Assembly: GCA_030604135.1 (NCBI GenBank)
Contig: JAUVWL010000012.1
Span: 1-64,000, forward strand
Reading direction: 5' to 3'
Length of the DNA: 64,000 nucleotides
Source of the DNA: Burkholderiales bacterium
GTDB taxonomy: Bacteria; Pseudomonadota; Gammaproteobacteria; Burkholderiales; Burkholderiaceae_C
Positions 28,996-38,788 of this stretch are shown here, in pieces. Below the pieces are notes generated by a model, which was given only the letters and a program-made list of their open reading frames with translations, was not told the origin of the DNA and ran no database searches. Numbering within the stretch: the first letter of the stretch is position 1; each line of letters begins with the position of its first letter. A program made the translations under genes and the position numbers.

Positions 28996-30072
28996 ATGCG
29001 CTTCATATTCAAAACCGATTACGACCAGGACATCCGGCTGGCCAAGCACGGCGGCCATGTGTTCTGGTACTCGCTGCTGGGCCTGTTCCTGCTGGTGGCC
29101 CCCTGGGTGATCGCCGAGTACTGGCTGGCGCAGCTGACCTTCGTGCTGATCTACTCCATCGTGGGCCTGGGTCTGATGCTGCTGTCCGGTTTCACCGGCC
29201 TGTTCTCGCTGGGCCACGCCGCCTTTCTGGGCGTGGGCGCCTACACCCAGGCGGTGATGGTCAATGCCGGCGTGCCCTTCCCCATTGCCATGGCCTGTGC
29301 CGGCCTGCTGGCCGCTTCAGTGGGCGTGATCGTGGGCCTGCCGGCCTTGCGGGTCAAAGGCATCTACCTGGGCATGGCGACCCTCGCATTCGGCTTTATC
29401 GTCGAGGAAGGCATGGCCCGTTGGGAAAGTGTGACCGGTGGCAACGCCGGCCTGATGGTGGGCTACCCCTCGCTGTTTGGCTGGGACCTCGACTCGTCGA
29501 CCGAGTTTTACTTCCTGTGCCTGGTGGTGGCGGTGCTGGCGACCCTGTTCATCATCAATCTACTGCGCTCGTCCACCGGGCGGGCCTTCGTGGCCATCCG
29601 CGATTCGGAGATCTCGGCCCAGAGCATGGGGATCCACCTGGCCCGCTACAAAACGCTGAGCTTCGCCATCTCAGCGGCACTGGCTGGCGTGGGCGGCGCA
29701 CTCTACGCCCACAAGATCATGTTCCTGTCGCCAGAGCAGTTCAACCTGCTGCAGTCGATCGACCTGCTGCTGATGATCGTGATCGGTGGCCTGGGCTCCA
29801 TCCATGGGGCCTTCCTGGGTGCGATCTTCATCATCGTGATGCCGCAGCTGATCTCCATCGGCAAGGACTTCCTGCCCGCGGCCATTGGTGAGGCGACCGG
29901 GTTGAAGGCGGTCATCTACGGCATGGTGCTGATTGCCATCGTGCTGTTCGAGCCCATGGGCCTGTACGGACGCTGGCTGAAGATCAGGACCTGGTTCCAG
30001 CTGTTCCCCTTTTACCGCAAGGGCATGTTCAAGCGCCAGAAATCGTTCCAGAAATCGGACCGACTCAAATGA
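28996..30072 (+). CDS. branched-chain-type ABC transporter permease, LivM-like
   Basis: A 358-aa permease with a hydrophilic N-terminal ~25 residues, then multiple helices including [40 protein letters not shown] and the cytoplasmic EAA-like loop [18 protein letters not shown]. It ends in a basic tail. It lies 16 bp after livH and overlaps livG by 4 bp, so the permeases form a heterodimer with the two ATPases below. Confidence 0.9.
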   Translation: MRFIFKTDYDQDIRLAKHGGHVFWYSLLGLFLLVAPWVIAEYWLAQLTFVLIYSIVGLGLMLLSGFTGLFSLGHAAFLGVGAYTQAVMVNAGVPFPIAMACAGLLAASVGVIVGLPALRVKGIYLGMATLAFGFIVEEGMARWESVTGGNAGLMVGYPSLFGWDLDSSTEFYFLCLVVAVLATLFIINLLRSSTGRAFVAIRDSEISAQSMGIHLARYKTLSFAISAALAGVGGALYAHKIMFLSPEQFNLLQSIDLLLMIVIGGLGSIHGAFLGAIFIIVMPQLISIGKDFLPAAIGEATGLKAVIYGMVLIAIVLFEPMGLYGRWLKIRTWFQLFPFYRKGMFKRQKSFQKSDRLK

Positions 30073-30923
30073 GCCATATCCAGACCGACTCCTCGGAGGT
30101 GTTGCTGTCGGCGCACAACCTGAGTGTGCGCTTTGGCGGTGTCCTGGCCGTCAACGACGTCAGCTTCGATGTACGCCAGGGTGAGGTGTTCACCCTGATC
30201 GGACCCAACGGGGCCGGCAAGACCACGGTGTTCAACCTGATCAGCCGCATCTACCAGCCCACCCAGGGCAGCATCGAGTATCTGGGTCCGCAGGGACGCC
30301 TGGTGCTGACCGAACAGCCGCCACACCGGATCGCCAGCCTCGGCATCGCGCGCACCTTCCAGAACATCGAGCTGTTCGAACACGCCACCGTGCTGCAGAA
30401 CCTGCTGATCGGTCGCCACACCCACCGTCGCACCAGCCTGTGGAGCGAAGCCTTCTTCACCCGAAAGACACGGCAAGCCGAGATCGAGGCGCGCGAGAAG
30501 GTCGAGCAGGTGATCGACTTCCTGGACCTGCAACACCACCGCGAAAGCATGGTCGCCGGGCTGCCCTATGGCGTGCGCAAGGTGGTCGAGCTGGCGCGCG
30601 CCCTGTGCACCGAACCGCGCCTTTTGCTGCTGGACGAGCCTTCGTCCGGTCTCAATGTTGAAGAAACCGACGACATGGCGTTCTGGATCGCCGACATCAA
30701 GAACGAACTGGGTATCTCGGTGCTGATGGTCGAACACGACATGAGTCTGGTCTCGAAGGTCTCCGACCGGGTGCTGGCCATGAGCATGGGGGCCGAGCTG
30801 GCCACCGGCACACCGGCCGAGGTGCAGAGCGACCCGGGCGTGATCGAGGCCTACCTCGGCTCGGTGGATGACATGTCCAGCCTGCGGCGCGAAAACCAGG
30901 CCAGGTCAGGAGCAGCCGCATGA
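30069..30923 (+). CDS. branched-chain-type ABC transporter ATPase, LivG-like
   Basis: A 284-aa ATPase with Walker [10 protein letters not shown], Walker [13 protein letters not shown] and H-loop VEHDMSL. The signature is the degenerate LivG type ([18 protein letters not shown] instead of LSGGQ). The 60-residue helical insertion after [19 protein letters not shown] is usual for LivG. It overlaps livM and livF by 4 bp (ATGA). Confidence 0.92.
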   Translation: MSHIQTDSSEVLLSAHNLSVRFGGVLAVNDVSFDVRQGEVFTLIGPNGAGKTTVFNLISRIYQPTQGSIEYLGPQGRLVLTEQPPHRIASLGIARTFQNIELFEHATVLQNLLIGRHTHRRTSLWSEAFFTRKTRQAEIEAREKVEQVIDFLDLQHHRESMVAGLPYGVRKVVELARALCTEPRLLLLDEPSSGLNVEETDDMAFWIADIKNELGISVLMVEHDMSLVSKVSDRVLAMSMGAELATGTPAEVQSDPGVIEAYLGSVDDMSSLRRENQARSGAAA

Positions 30924-31708
30924 CCGCTCCACTGACCGACAACGCGGTTCTGAAACTGCTCAACGTCGAAAGCGCCTACGGGCCGATCAAGGCCATTCGC
31001 GGTGTGAGTCTGCAGGTGCGCCGCGGCGAGATCGCCACCGTGCTGGGTTCCAACGGCGCGGGCAAGACCACCATCCTCAAGACCATCAGCGGCATCATCG
31101 ACCCGCGCAAGGGCACGGTGGAATTCAAGGGCGAGAACATCACGGCGCAGGACCCGGCGCACATCGTGCAGCTGGGCCTGATGCACGTGCCCGAAGGGCG
31201 CGAGGTGTTTCCACTGCTGTCGGTGCGAGACAACCTGCTGATGGGCGCCTACACCCGCAACGACCGCGACGGTGTGGCGCGCGACATGGAGCTGGTGTTC
31301 AACTACTTCCCCATCCTGCGCGAAAGGGCAGCCCAGGACGCCGGCCTGCTCTCGGGAGGACAGCAGCAGATGCTGGCGATCAGCCGCGCGCTGATGGCCA
31401 ACCCCGACCTGATCCTGCTCGACGAGCCCAGCCTGGGCCTCAGTCCCAAGCTGACCAAGGAGATCTTCGAGATTGTGGTGCGCATCAACCGCGAGCGCGG
31501 CACCACCATTTTGCTGGTCGAGCAGAACGCCAACATGGCCCTGAACGCGTCGGACTACGGCTACGTGCTGGAAAACGGCCGCATCGTGATGGAGGACACC
31601 TGTGCCCGCCTGCGAGAGAAGGAGGACATCAAGGAGTTCTACCTGGGCATGAAGGAGGCGGGTGTGCGCGCCGACCGCCGCTGGAAGAAAAAGAAGAACT
31701 GGAGATGA
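30920..31708 (+). CDS. branched-chain-type ABC transporter ATPase, LivF-like
   Basis: A 262-aa ATPase with Walker A GSNGAGKTT, signature LSGGQQQMLAISRAL, Walker B LILLDEPSLGLSP and VEQNANMAL. It has a short C-terminal extension rich in Lys/Arg (DRRWKKKKNWR), longer than E. coli LivF. It is followed by 163 bp containing a palindromic repeat before the ligase gene. Confidence 0.92.
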   Translation: MTAPLTDNAVLKLLNVESAYGPIKAIRGVSLQVRRGEIATVLGSNGAGKTTILKTISGIIDPRKGTVEFKGENITAQDPAHIVQLGLMHVPEGREVFPLLSVRDNLLMGAYTRNDRDGVARDMELVFNYFPILRERAAQDAGLLSGGQQQMLAISRALMANPDLILLDEPSLGLSPKLTKEIFEIVVRINRERGTTILLVEQNANMALNASDYGYVLENGRIVMEDTCARLREKEDIKEFYLGMKEAGVRADRRWKKKKNWR

Positions 31709-31729
31709 AAGAAGCTCACCCCCTGCGCC

Positions 31730-31815
31730 GCTTCACGGCTTCCCCCTCTCTGGCCTTCGGCCGGAGGGGAACGCACCCAGTGGCCCGGCGAAGCCGGTTC
31801 CACGGGTGCCTGCTG
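31730..31815. repeat. GC-rich intergenic repeat element
   Basis: Between livF and the ligase lies a block of short inverted repeats: CCGCTTCACGG, CCCCTCTCTGGCC facing GGCCGGAGGGG, and GGCGAAGCCGG. The layout resembles palindromic elements common in Comamonadaceae. It interrupts the operon but leaves both reading frames intact. It is a different type from the 70-bp element at 39889 and 59877. Confidence 0.5.
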
Positions 31816-31871
31816 CCAGGACTACACCGTTCTTACCGCTCGGCTGAACGCAGAACATTGCGAGCAACGCT

Positions 31872-33728
31872 ATGAGTTACTTGTGGGATTTGTCGAACAT
31901 CAAGCCGCAGACCGAAGTGGTGCTGCCCGGCGAGACCATTCCGGCCATGTTCTGGAACGCGGTCGAGCGCCGCGGCGAGAGCGTGTGGCTGCGCCAGAAG
32001 GACCTGGGGATCTGGCGCAGCTGGACTTGGAACAAGGTGGGTCAGGCGGTGGAGGAAATCGGCCATGGCCTGTTAGCGCTGGGCTTTGGTGAGCGTGAGA
32101 CCGCCTCCATCCTGTCGAACACCAACATCGAGTGGGTGCTCAGCGATCTGGCAGTGCTCAGTGCCAACGGGGTGGCCAATGGCATCTACCCCACCGATGC
32201 CGCCGAGCAGGTGCACTACCTGTGCGAGGACTCGCGCACCACCGTGCTGTTCGTCGAGGACGACGAGCAACTGGACAAGGCGCTGGAAGTGCGCTCGCAG
32301 CTGCCCCTGCTGCGCAAGATCGTGGTGTTCGACATGGAGGGCCTGCGCGACTTCCACGACGAACAGGTCATGAGCCTGGACGCCCTGCGCGCCCTGGGCC
32401 GGGAACATGCCAAGTCGCATCCGAATGCGCTGAAGGCGCGCACCGCGGCGGTTTCGCCCGACGACCTGGCGATCCTGGTCTACACCTCGGGCACCACCGG
32501 CAAGCCCAAGGGCGCCATGCACGCCCACAAAGGCCTGGTCTACACGGTGCGGGGGTACAACACCCTGATCGCGCGCGACGAGAACGACGAGTGCATGTGC
32601 TTCCTGCCCCTGTGCCACATCGCCGAGCGCATGGGCGGCGAGTACTTCTCGCTCTACACCGGCGCCAAGCTCAACTTCGTCGAGAACCCCGAGACCGTGC
32701 CCGAGAACGTGCGCGAGATCGCACCCACGGTGTTCACCGCCGTGCCCCGCGTTTGGGAGAAGTTCTATTCGGGTGTGATGATCGCGCTCAAGGAAGCCAG
32801 CAGCACCCAGCAGGCCGCCTACGCCTGGGCCATTGGCGTGGGCCAGCGTGTGGCCGACCTGGTGCTCGAAGGCAAGGAGGTGCCGGGTTCGCTGCGCCTG
32901 CAGTTCCGCGTCGCTCGGGCCCTGGTGCTGGACAACGTGCGCAAGCTCATCGGCATTCACAAGTCGCGCTTCCTGGTGACCGGTGCGGCCCCCATTTCAC
33001 CCGAGCTGGTGCGCTGGTACCTGGCGCTGGGGGTGCCCATGCTCGAGGTCTGGGGCATGACCGAGACCTGCGGCGCATCCACCGGCATACCAGCCGAGCG
33101 CATCAAGCCCGGCTCCATCGGACCGGCCGCACAGTACAACGAGGTCAAGCTCGACCCGGAAACCGGAGAGATCCTGGTGCGCGGCCCCAACGTGTTTATG
33201 GGTTACCTGAACCTGCCCGAGAAAACCGCCGAAACCATCGATGCCGACGGCTGGCTGCACACGGGTGATGTCGGTCTGGTCGATGAGGAAGGGTTTTTCC
33301 GCATCACCGACCGCATGAAAGACATCATCATCACCGCAGGGGGCAAGAACATCACCCCCAGCGAGATCGAGAACGAGATGAAGTTCTCACCTTATGTGAC
33401 CGATGCCGTGGTCATTGGCGACAAGCGGCCCTACCTCACCGTGATCATCATGATCGACCAGGAGAACGTCGAGAAATTCGCCCAGGACAACGACGTGCCC
33501 TTCTCCAACTACGCCAGCCTGACCCGCTCGCCCGAAGTGCAGCAACTCATCCAGGACCTCATTGACAGCGTCAACAAGAAGTTTGCGCGGGTCGAGCAGG
33601 TCAAGAAGTTCTGGCTGCTCGACACCCAGCTGACGGCCGAGGACGAGGAACTGACCCCGACCATGAAACTCAAACGCAAGCTGGTGCAGCAGAAGTACGC
33701 CGAACAGATCGAGGCCATGTACCGTTGA
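31872..33728 (+). CDS. AMP-binding long-chain acyl-CoA ligase
   Basis: A 618-aa adenylate-forming enzyme that would activate a carboxylic acid to its CoA ester using ATP. Motifs: the P-loop-like LVYTSGTTGKPKGAMHAHKG (about 200–219), VWGMTETCGAS, GWLHTGDVG with the adenylate-binding Asp, and a C-terminal ELTPTMKLKRKLV carrying the catalytic Lys. It resembles FadD15-type ligases found inside Liv operons in Betaproteobacteria. Its position between transporter genes suggests it activates the imported acid; which acid is unknown, and an AtuH-like role is inference. Confidence 0.88.
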   Translation: MSYLWDLSNIKPQTEVVLPGETIPAMFWNAVERRGESVWLRQKDLGIWRSWTWNKVGQAVEEIGHGLLALGFGERETASILSNTNIEWVLSDLAVLSANGVANGIYPTDAAEQVHYLCEDSRTTVLFVEDDEQLDKALEVRSQLPLLRKIVVFDMEGLRDFHDEQVMSLDALRALGREHAKSHPNALKARTAAVSPDDLAILVYTSGTTGKPKGAMHAHKGLVYTVRGYNTLIARDENDECMCFLPLCHIAERMGGEYFSLYTGAKLNFVENPETVPENVREIAPTVFTAVPRVWEKFYSGVMIALKEASSTQQAAYAWAIGVGQRVADLVLEGKEVPGSLRLQFRVARALVLDNVRKLIGIHKSRFLVTGAAPISPELVRWYLALGVPMLEVWGMTETCGASTGIPAERIKPGSIGPAAQYNEVKLDPETGEILVRGPNVFMGYLNLPEKTAETIDADGWLHTGDVGLVDEEGFFRITDRMKDIIITAGGKNITPSEIENEMKFSPYVTDAVVIGDKRPYLTVIIMIDQENVEKFAQDNDVPFSNYASLTRSPEVQQLIQDLIDSVNKKFARVEQVKKFWLLDTQLTAEDEELTPTMKLKRKLVQQKYAEQIEAMYR

Positions 33729-33762
33729 TTCCACCCTTTTCATCCACCAAGGAGACACACGC

Positions 33763-34932
33763 ATGAAACGCAAGTTGACGCTGATCGCTGCCGGCCTCGT
33801 GCTGGCCAGCGGGACGGCCCTGGCGCAGCAGACCCAGGGCGTGACCCAGAACGAGATCGTCCTGGGTTCCATCCAGGATCTGTCGGGCCCGATCGCGGGC
33901 TTTGGCAAGCAGGTGCGCTTCGGCATGATGCTGCGCGTGGAGGAAGCCAACGAGCAAGGCGGCGTCAACGGCCGCAGGATCCGGCTGGTGGTGGAAGACT
34001 CAGGTTATGAGCCCCGCCGCGCCGTGCTGGCGGCCCAGAAGCTGGTGAACCAGGACCGCATTTTTGCCATGGTCGGTCACATCGGCACGGCGCAGAACAT
34101 GGCGGCCATGCCGGTGCAGTTCCAGCGCAACGTGATCAACTTCTTCCCGGTGACCGCAGCCCGTGAGATGTACGAGCCCTTCCACCGGCTCAAGTACTCG
34201 TTTGCCGCCACCTATTACGACCAGATGCGTGTGGCCGTGCCGCTGCTGGTCAAGGAAAAGGACGCCAAGAAGGTCTGCACCATGTACCAGGACGACGAGT
34301 TCGGCCTGGAGGTGCTGCGCGGCGCTGAAGAAGGCCTCAAGAGCATCGGCATGGAAATCGCCGAGCGCACCAGCTTCAAGCGCGGCGCGACCGACTTCTC
34401 CTCCCAGATGCAGCGCCTGGCCTCGGCCCAATGCGATTTCGTCGTGCTGGGCACCATCATCCGCGAGACCATCGGTGGCATCGCCACCGCACGGCGCCTG
34501 GGCTTCAACCCCACCTTCCTTGGATCGAGTGCCGCCTACACCGACCTGATCCACAAGCTGGGCGGCCCGGCGGTGAACGGACTGTATGCGACCATGACCG
34601 TTCAGAACCCCTATCTGGACGACACGTCACAGCCGATCCGCTTCTGGGCCAACAAGTACAAAACCAAGTTCAACGAAGACCCGACGGTGTTCTCGGTCTA
34701 CGGTTACAGCCTGGTCGATGCCTTCATTCGGGCAGCCACCAAGGCCGGTCCGAACCTGACCACCGACAGCTTCATCAAGGCCATGGACACCATGACGATC
34801 CCGCCGGACATCTTCGGCAGCGCCGAGATGACCTTCGGCCCCCAGAAGCGCCTGGGCAGCAACTCTTCTCGCCTGTCCCGCATCGACGACGGGCGCTGGA
34901 AGGTGGTGTCGGAGTACTTCAGCACCAACTGA
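33763..34932 (+). CDS. periplasmic substrate-binding protein of the Liv-type transporter
   Basis: A 389-aa type I periplasmic binding protein with signal peptide MKRKLTLIAAGLVLASGTAL before AQQ. The mature start (NEIVLGSIQDLSGPIAGFGK) and GGVNGRRIRLVVEDSGYEP, NVINFFPVTAAREMY and SYRxGATDF-like segments place it in the LivK/amide-binding group. The ligand is unknown. AAGGAGA lies before the ATG. It ends the operon and is followed by a strong terminator. A degenerate copy of its 3' end lies at 36047–36230. Confidence 0.9.
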   Translation: MKRKLTLIAAGLVLASGTALAQQTQGVTQNEIVLGSIQDLSGPIAGFGKQVRFGMMLRVEEANEQGGVNGRRIRLVVEDSGYEPRRAVLAAQKLVNQDRIFAMVGHIGTAQNMAAMPVQFQRNVINFFPVTAAREMYEPFHRLKYSFAATYYDQMRVAVPLLVKEKDAKKVCTMYQDDEFGLEVLRGAEEGLKSIGMEIAERTSFKRGATDFSSQMQRLASAQCDFVVLGTIIRETIGGIATARRLGFNPTFLGSSAAYTDLIHKLGGPAVNGLYATMTVQNPYLDDTSQPIRFWANKYKTKFNEDPTVFSVYGYSLVDAFIRAATKAGPNLTTDSFIKAMDTMTIPPDIFGSAEMTFGPQKRLGSNSSRLSRIDDGRWKVVSEYFSTN

Positions 34933-34964
34933 TCCGACGGGTGCCTCGCGGCGCCTCATGACCC

Positions 34965-34996
34965 GGCCGCCAGCGCTCCGCGCTGGCGGCCTTTTC
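34965..34996 (+). terminator. rho-independent terminator of the liv–ligase operon
   Basis: A 12-bp perfect stem (GGCCGCCAGCGC paired with GCGCTGGCGGCC, loop TCC) followed by TTTTCATT, starting 32 bp after the livK stop. Confidence 0.93.
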
Positions 34997-35001
34997 ATTC
35001 C

Positions 35002-35415
35002 ATGAACCCCAGCCCCACGATCGCCGCCCTGCTGGCCGACACCCTGCTGGTCCTGCACCTGGCGGTGATTGCCTTTGTCCTGTTGGGCCTGGCCCTGGCA
35101 TGGATCGGCTGGTGGCGGCGCTGGCCCTGGGTGCACCGGCGCAGCTGGCGGAGCCTGCACCTGGCCATGTGTGTCTGGATTGCGCTGCAGACCTGGCTGG
35201 GCCAGCTGTGCCCATTGACGATATGGGAACAGGAACTTCGCCGACTGGCCGGGCAGGCCACCCATGACCAGAGTTTCATCGGACACTGGCTCTCCCGTCT
35301 GATCTACTGGGACGCCCCCTGGTGGGCCTTCACCCTGATCTACACGGTGTTTGCGCTGATCGTGGTCGCCACCTGGGTGGCGGTTCGGCCAACAGGCAGA
35401 CCGCCAAGCAGCTGA
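35002..35415 (+). CDS. DUF2784 membrane protein
   Basis: A 137-aa inner-membrane protein with about four helices. It matches DUF2784: LADTLLVLHLAVIAFVLLGL, a WR…WPWVHRRSWRSLHL turn, then GQLCPLTIWEQELRRLAGQA with the conserved CPLTxWE. No function is known for the family. The ATG lies within 6 bp of the terminator, so its promoter must be close to or inside the terminator region, or transcription is by read-through. Confidence 0.8.
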   Translation: MNPSPTIAALLADTLLVLHLAVIAFVLLGLALAWIGWWRRWPWVHRRSWRSLHLAMCVWIALQTWLGQLCPLTIWEQELRRLAGQATHDQSFIGHWLSRLIYWDAPWWAFTLIYTVFALIVVATWVAVRPTGRPPSS

Positions 35416-35515
35416 CCTACGAATCCGACCAAGGACCACCGGCGCCCCCATCTGCAACAAAAAGCAGTACCATCCGATGGTTGTCACCCGCCTTCGGGCT
35501 CACAGGAGTCGAGTC

Positions 35516-36007
35516 ATGGTCACATCCCGCATTGTTGTTCCTTTTGCCGTGGTGTTGTTCGGTGCCTGGGGCCTTGCCCACGCCGTCAAGGACTTGCCTG
35601 CCAAGCAGGACGAAACCTCCTATGAGAAGAAGTCAGAAGGCAAGGATGCCTACCCTGCGGGCGACAAGGCCGACTACAAGAAAGATGCGCAGGCCTTCGA
35701 CGGCAAGAAGCCGGCGAAGGTGGAAGCAGGCCACGGTAAACAGCTGCCGGGCAAGGCCGACGCTGCCATGAAAGGCGCCCCACCGGACACCGAGGTGTAT
35801 TACGAGAAAAGTCCGATGGCTGCCTATCCGAAAGAAGGCAAAGTTGCAGGCGACTTCGACAAGGGAACCAAAGAGGCCCAAGTCGCTGCACCGGTCAAGG
35901 GTACCGTGTACACGGGCAGCCCCTACAAAGGACGCATCCATGAGTCGATTGCGCCCAAAGGCGGCGCCACCAAGCTGCCGGGTCACACGGGCGTCAAGAA
36001 GTACTGA
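35516..36007 (+). CDS. secreted lysine-rich hypothetical protein
   Basis: A 163-aa protein with a Sec signal peptide (MVTSRIVVPFAVVLFGAWGL, then AHA) and a mature part very rich in Lys, Gly, Asp and Ala with no cysteine. There is no known domain. ATG at 35516 has AGGAGT at a good distance; a start 39 bp upstream is possible but lacks the signal-peptide pattern. It probably encodes a periplasmic protein of unknown role. Confidence 0.6.
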   Translation: MVTSRIVVPFAVVLFGAWGLAHAVKDLPAKQDETSYEKKSEGKDAYPAGDKADYKKDAQAFDGKKPAKVEAGHGKQLPGKADAAMKGAPPDTEVYYEKSPMAAYPKEGKVAGDFDKGTKEAQVAAPVKGTVYTGSPYKGRIHESIAPKGGATKLPGHTGVKKY

Positions 36008-36046
36008 CAGGTCACCCCGGCGGGCGGCTTCAGGTGCGCAAGTCCG

Positions 36047-36230
36047 TCAAGACACGACCGTGTTCTCGGTCTGTGGCTACAGCCTGGTTGATACCTTCCC
36101 TTTCGGCAGCGCCGAGTTGCCCTTCGGTCCCCAGAGGCAGCTGGGCAGCAAGGCCTCACACCTCTCCCGCATGGATGACGGGCGCTGGAACGTGGTGGCG
36201 AAGGACTGCAAGACCAACTGATCCGACGGG
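36047..36230 (+). pseudogene. truncated, internally deleted copy of the livK 3' end
   Basis: The stretch closely matches the last part of the substrate-binding gene at 34685–34942. TGTTCTCGGTCT, the FGSAE-encoding segment, the DDGRW-encoding segment and even the 10 bp after the stop (ATCCGACGGG) are shared. An internal in-frame deletion of 84 bp net removes the segment after LVD, and there are many substitutions. No start codon, signal peptide or 5' two-thirds of the gene is present, so it cannot make a binding protein. Confidence 0.85.
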
Positions 36231-36440
36231 AGCCAGCGGGCACCCGCCGTGACCGGCTGCCCACACCCTGTCCATTGGCGAAGGCGTCGGTCCAGGGCTG
36301 AAACCCCACCGTGCGCCGACCGGCGGTCGGCCGCCGGCCCCAGGCGTTCCGGGTTGTCACAACTGATCACAATCGGACGCCCACGTTGCAAGGCGGCCTC
36401 ATTAACATGAAGGTTCCCCGATACCCCCCGGATTCACACC

Positions 36441-37088
36441 ATGTCACACCCCTCCACCATCCAGCTGGCCATTCGCTCCCTGTTCTGTGCCACCCTGATC
36501 GCCAGCACCGCCGCCCTGGCCCAGCCACTGGCGGGCGAAACACCCAAATCACCCTCCACCGAACCCACGGTCACCGTCAAGACCGGTCAGGACTTCGTTG
36601 GCATGCTGGCCAGGGCCAGCCTGACGCAACAGGGTGTGACCACCCCGACACCCGACGATGTGGGTGTCGCCGAATCGGCAGTTGAAGCCATGCGCGCGTC
36701 CGGCATGGGCTGGGGGGCCATTGCCAACTCGCTCGGCGTGAACCTGGGCAGCCTGGTGAGCGCCGAGAACCGCTCGCCCCAGGCCACCCTCAAGCGTGGC
36801 GGCAAGGTGCCTGGTGGCGACGGTGTGGCCTCCGATTCTTCCGACGGCAGCGTCACCACCGTCGGACTGGCCGGCAAGGGTGGTCCGGGCATGAGCGGTG
36901 TCGGCAGCGGCCAGGGCGCCAAGGGCGGCACCAGCGGTGGAGCCTCGGCAGGCGGCTCCCAAGGCGGGTCCAAGGGGGGTGCCAGTGCCGGCGGCGCAGG
37001 CGGCGGCTCCAAAGGTGGCGCGTCGCGCGGGGGCTCTCAGGGCGGCAACAAGGGCGGTGGCCGAGGCAACGGCGGCGGCAAGAAATGA
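36441..37088 (+). CDS. secreted glycine-rich hypothetical protein
   Basis: A 215-aa protein with a signal peptide (MSHPSTIQLAIRSLFCATLI…ALAQ). A globular part of ~110 residues contains a helix of the type AVEAMRASGMGWGAIANSLG, and a ~75-residue Gly/Ser/Lys repeat tail (GGSKGGASAGG-like units) ends in GGGKK. No known domain. It could be a surface or biofilm-related protein, but this is a guess. A 13-bp imperfect hairpin lies at 37096–37126 after the stop, without a T tract. Confidence 0.6.
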   Translation: MSHPSTIQLAIRSLFCATLIASTAALAQPLAGETPKSPSTEPTVTVKTGQDFVGMLARASLTQQGVTTPTPDDVGVAESAVEAMRASGMGWGAIANSLGVNLGSLVSAENRSPQATLKRGGKVPGGDGVASDSSDGSVTTVGLAGKGGPGMSGVGSGQGAKGGTSGGASAGGSQGGSKGGASAGGAGGGSKGGASRGGSQGGNKGGGRGNGGGKK

Positions 37089-37142
37089 CGGATCACCTGA
37101 CCACTGCCTTTGGGCAGGTGGTCAGGCAGGCGCCAGCCGGTG

Positions 37143-37625
37143 TCAAGACACGATATAGGCGCCCGACCCGGCCGAGAACAGCTTGCCGTCGGGCCCTTTG
37201 AACTCCATCCGGGTTGAGGCCACGCGCGATCCCAGCCGCAGCACCTCGGCACTGAGTTCAAACCACTCGGCAATGCCCGGTCGCAGGTAATCGATGCGCA
37301 GATCGATGGTGCCCAGCTTGGCAAAGCGCAGCAGGCGCTGCTCGGGGGCTTCGTCCATGTGCCGGGCGCCGATGGCGGCCATCACGGCCAGGCCGCCCAT
37401 GGCGTCGAGCCCGGCGCTGATGACGCCACCGTGCACCCGGTTGTGGGCGTAGTGGCCAATCAGTTCGTGGCGCATGTCGATGCGCGCGATCGCGCGGTCC
37501 GGCCGCAGATCGGTGATCTTCAGACCCAGAACCTGGTTGAAAACGATCTTCTCCTCGAAGATCTGCTTGAGGCCGTCAATGAAGGCCGGCTCGAAGGCCT
37601 CCGGGGGTGGTGTGTGTCGGGTCAT
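37143..37625 (-). CDS. PaaI/YiiD-type hotdog thioesterase
   Basis: A 160-aa hotdog-fold protein. Key segments are HYAHNRVHGGVISAGLDAMGG (the catalytic HGG region), GTIDLRIDYLRPG and VASTRMEFKGPDGKLFSAGSG. This family hydrolyses acyl-CoA esters. It is the last gene of the long minus-strand acyl-CoA operon, overlapping the dehydrogenase gene by 4 bp, and so may release CoA from a pathway intermediate. Confidence 0.8.
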   Translation of the reverse strand: MTRHTPPPEAFEPAFIDGLKQIFEEKIVFNQVLGLKITDLRPDRAIARIDMRHELIGHYAHNRVHGGVISAGLDAMGGLAVMAAIGARHMDEAPEQRLLRFAKLGTIDLRIDYLRPGIAEWFELSAEVLRLGSRVASTRMEFKGPDGKLFSAGSGAYIVS

Positions 37626-38788
37626 AGTCCTGATTGTCGCGCGGCCAGTTCCTTCATGATTTCCTCGGCCCCACCGCCGATCATCATCACCTTCACCTCA
37701 CGGTAGATGCGTTCGCTGGCGGTGCCGCGCATGTAGCCCATGCCGCCGAGAATCTGCACCGCCGCGTCGGCACAGAACTGCATGGTCTGGGTGGCGTGGT
37801 TTTTCAGCAGACAGACGTGTGCCACCCAGTCCGACCCGGTGTCTCCCGCGTCGGCACGGGCAGTCACGGCATCGACCCAGGCCTGGGTGCTTTCGATGCG
37901 CATGCGCATGTCCATCAGCTTGTGACGGATGACCTGCCGTTCGACCAGCGCGGTGCCGAAGGTCTGGCGCTGGCGGGCCCAGTCCAGCGCCTCGTCGTGG
38001 CAGGCCTGGGCGAAGCCCAGCGCCATGGCCGACATGGCCAGGCGCTCGCCGTTGAAGTTGCTCATGATCATGCGAAAGCCGGCGCCCTCCTCGCCCAGGC
38101 GGTAGCGCACCGGCACGCGGACACCGTCAAAACGCAGATGGGCGGTGTCCGAGCAGTGCCAGCCCATCTTCTGCAAGGCGGTGCGCGAGATGCCGGGGCG
38201 GTCCATGGGCACCACGATCATGCTCACACCGCCCGGTCCCTTGTTTTGCTTGTCGGTGCGAACCGCCAGCGTCACCCAGTCGGCGCGTACACCCGAGGTG
38301 ATGAACACCTTCTCGCCGTCGATCACGTAGTCGTCCCCCTCGCGGCGCGCGGTGGTGCGCAGGGCCGCCACGTCGGAGCCTCCACCGGGTTCGGTGATGC
38401 CCAGCGCAGCGATGCGCTCGCCACGCAGCACCGGCGGAATCACTTCGGTCTGCAACTCCGGGGTGCCATGCACGAGCAGCGGCGGCAGCCCGATGTTCAG
38501 CGAAAACAGGCTGGCCATGAGGCCTCCGCTGGTGCCATGGCGTGCCAGGGTCTGGGAGAACGCGTTGCGCACCCGCCAGCTGGCCGGGGTACCGCCCAGG
38601 TGCTCCGGGTAGCCCAGGCCCAGCAGACCCAGCTGGGCGGCCTCCTGGTACAGCCCCCGCGGGATCTCTCCGGCCGCCTCCCATGCATCGAGGTTCGGGC
38701 GCACCCGCTCAGCCGCAAAGCGGCGCACCGTGTCCAGCAGGGCCTGCAGGTCGGCTTCGTCCAGGGCGGGGGTGTCGGACGGGTTCAT
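37622..38788 (-). CDS. acyl-CoA dehydrogenase
   Basis: A 388-aa flavin-dependent dehydrogenase. The N-terminal helical domain is followed by the FAD-contact stretch GITEPGGGSDVAALRTTA, then VFITSGVRADW and the C-terminal QILGGMGYMRGTASERIYRE. Substrate length is not deducible. It overlaps both neighbours by 4 bp (carboxylase alpha upstream, thioesterase downstream). It is one of two dehydrogenases in the operon; the one at 41628 is the better AtuD candidate. Confidence 0.87.
   Translation of the reverse strand: MNPSDTPALDEADLQALLDTVRRFAAERVRPNLDAWEAAGEIPRGLYQEAAQLGLLGLGYPEHLGGTPASWRVRNAFSQTLARHGTSGGLMASLFSLNIGLPPLLVHGTPELQTEVIPPVLRGERIAALGITEPGGGSDVAALRTTARREGDDYVIDGEKVFITSGVRADWVTLAVRTDKQNKGPGGVSMIVVPMDRPGISRTALQKMGWHCSDTAHLRFDGVRVPVRYRLGEEGAGFRMIMSNFNGERLAMSAMALGFAQACHDEALDWARQRQTFGTALVERQVIRHKLMDMRMRIESTQAWVDAVTARADAGDTGSDWVAHVCLLKNHATQTMQFCADAAVQILGGMGYMRGTASERIYREVKVMMIGGGAEEIMKELAARQSGL

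Noticed and set aside
37096..37126. Hairpin between the Gly-rich gene and the thioesterase gene as a rho-independent terminator
   Set aside because: The stem is long but imperfect and no T run follows on either strand, so I list it only as a hairpin.
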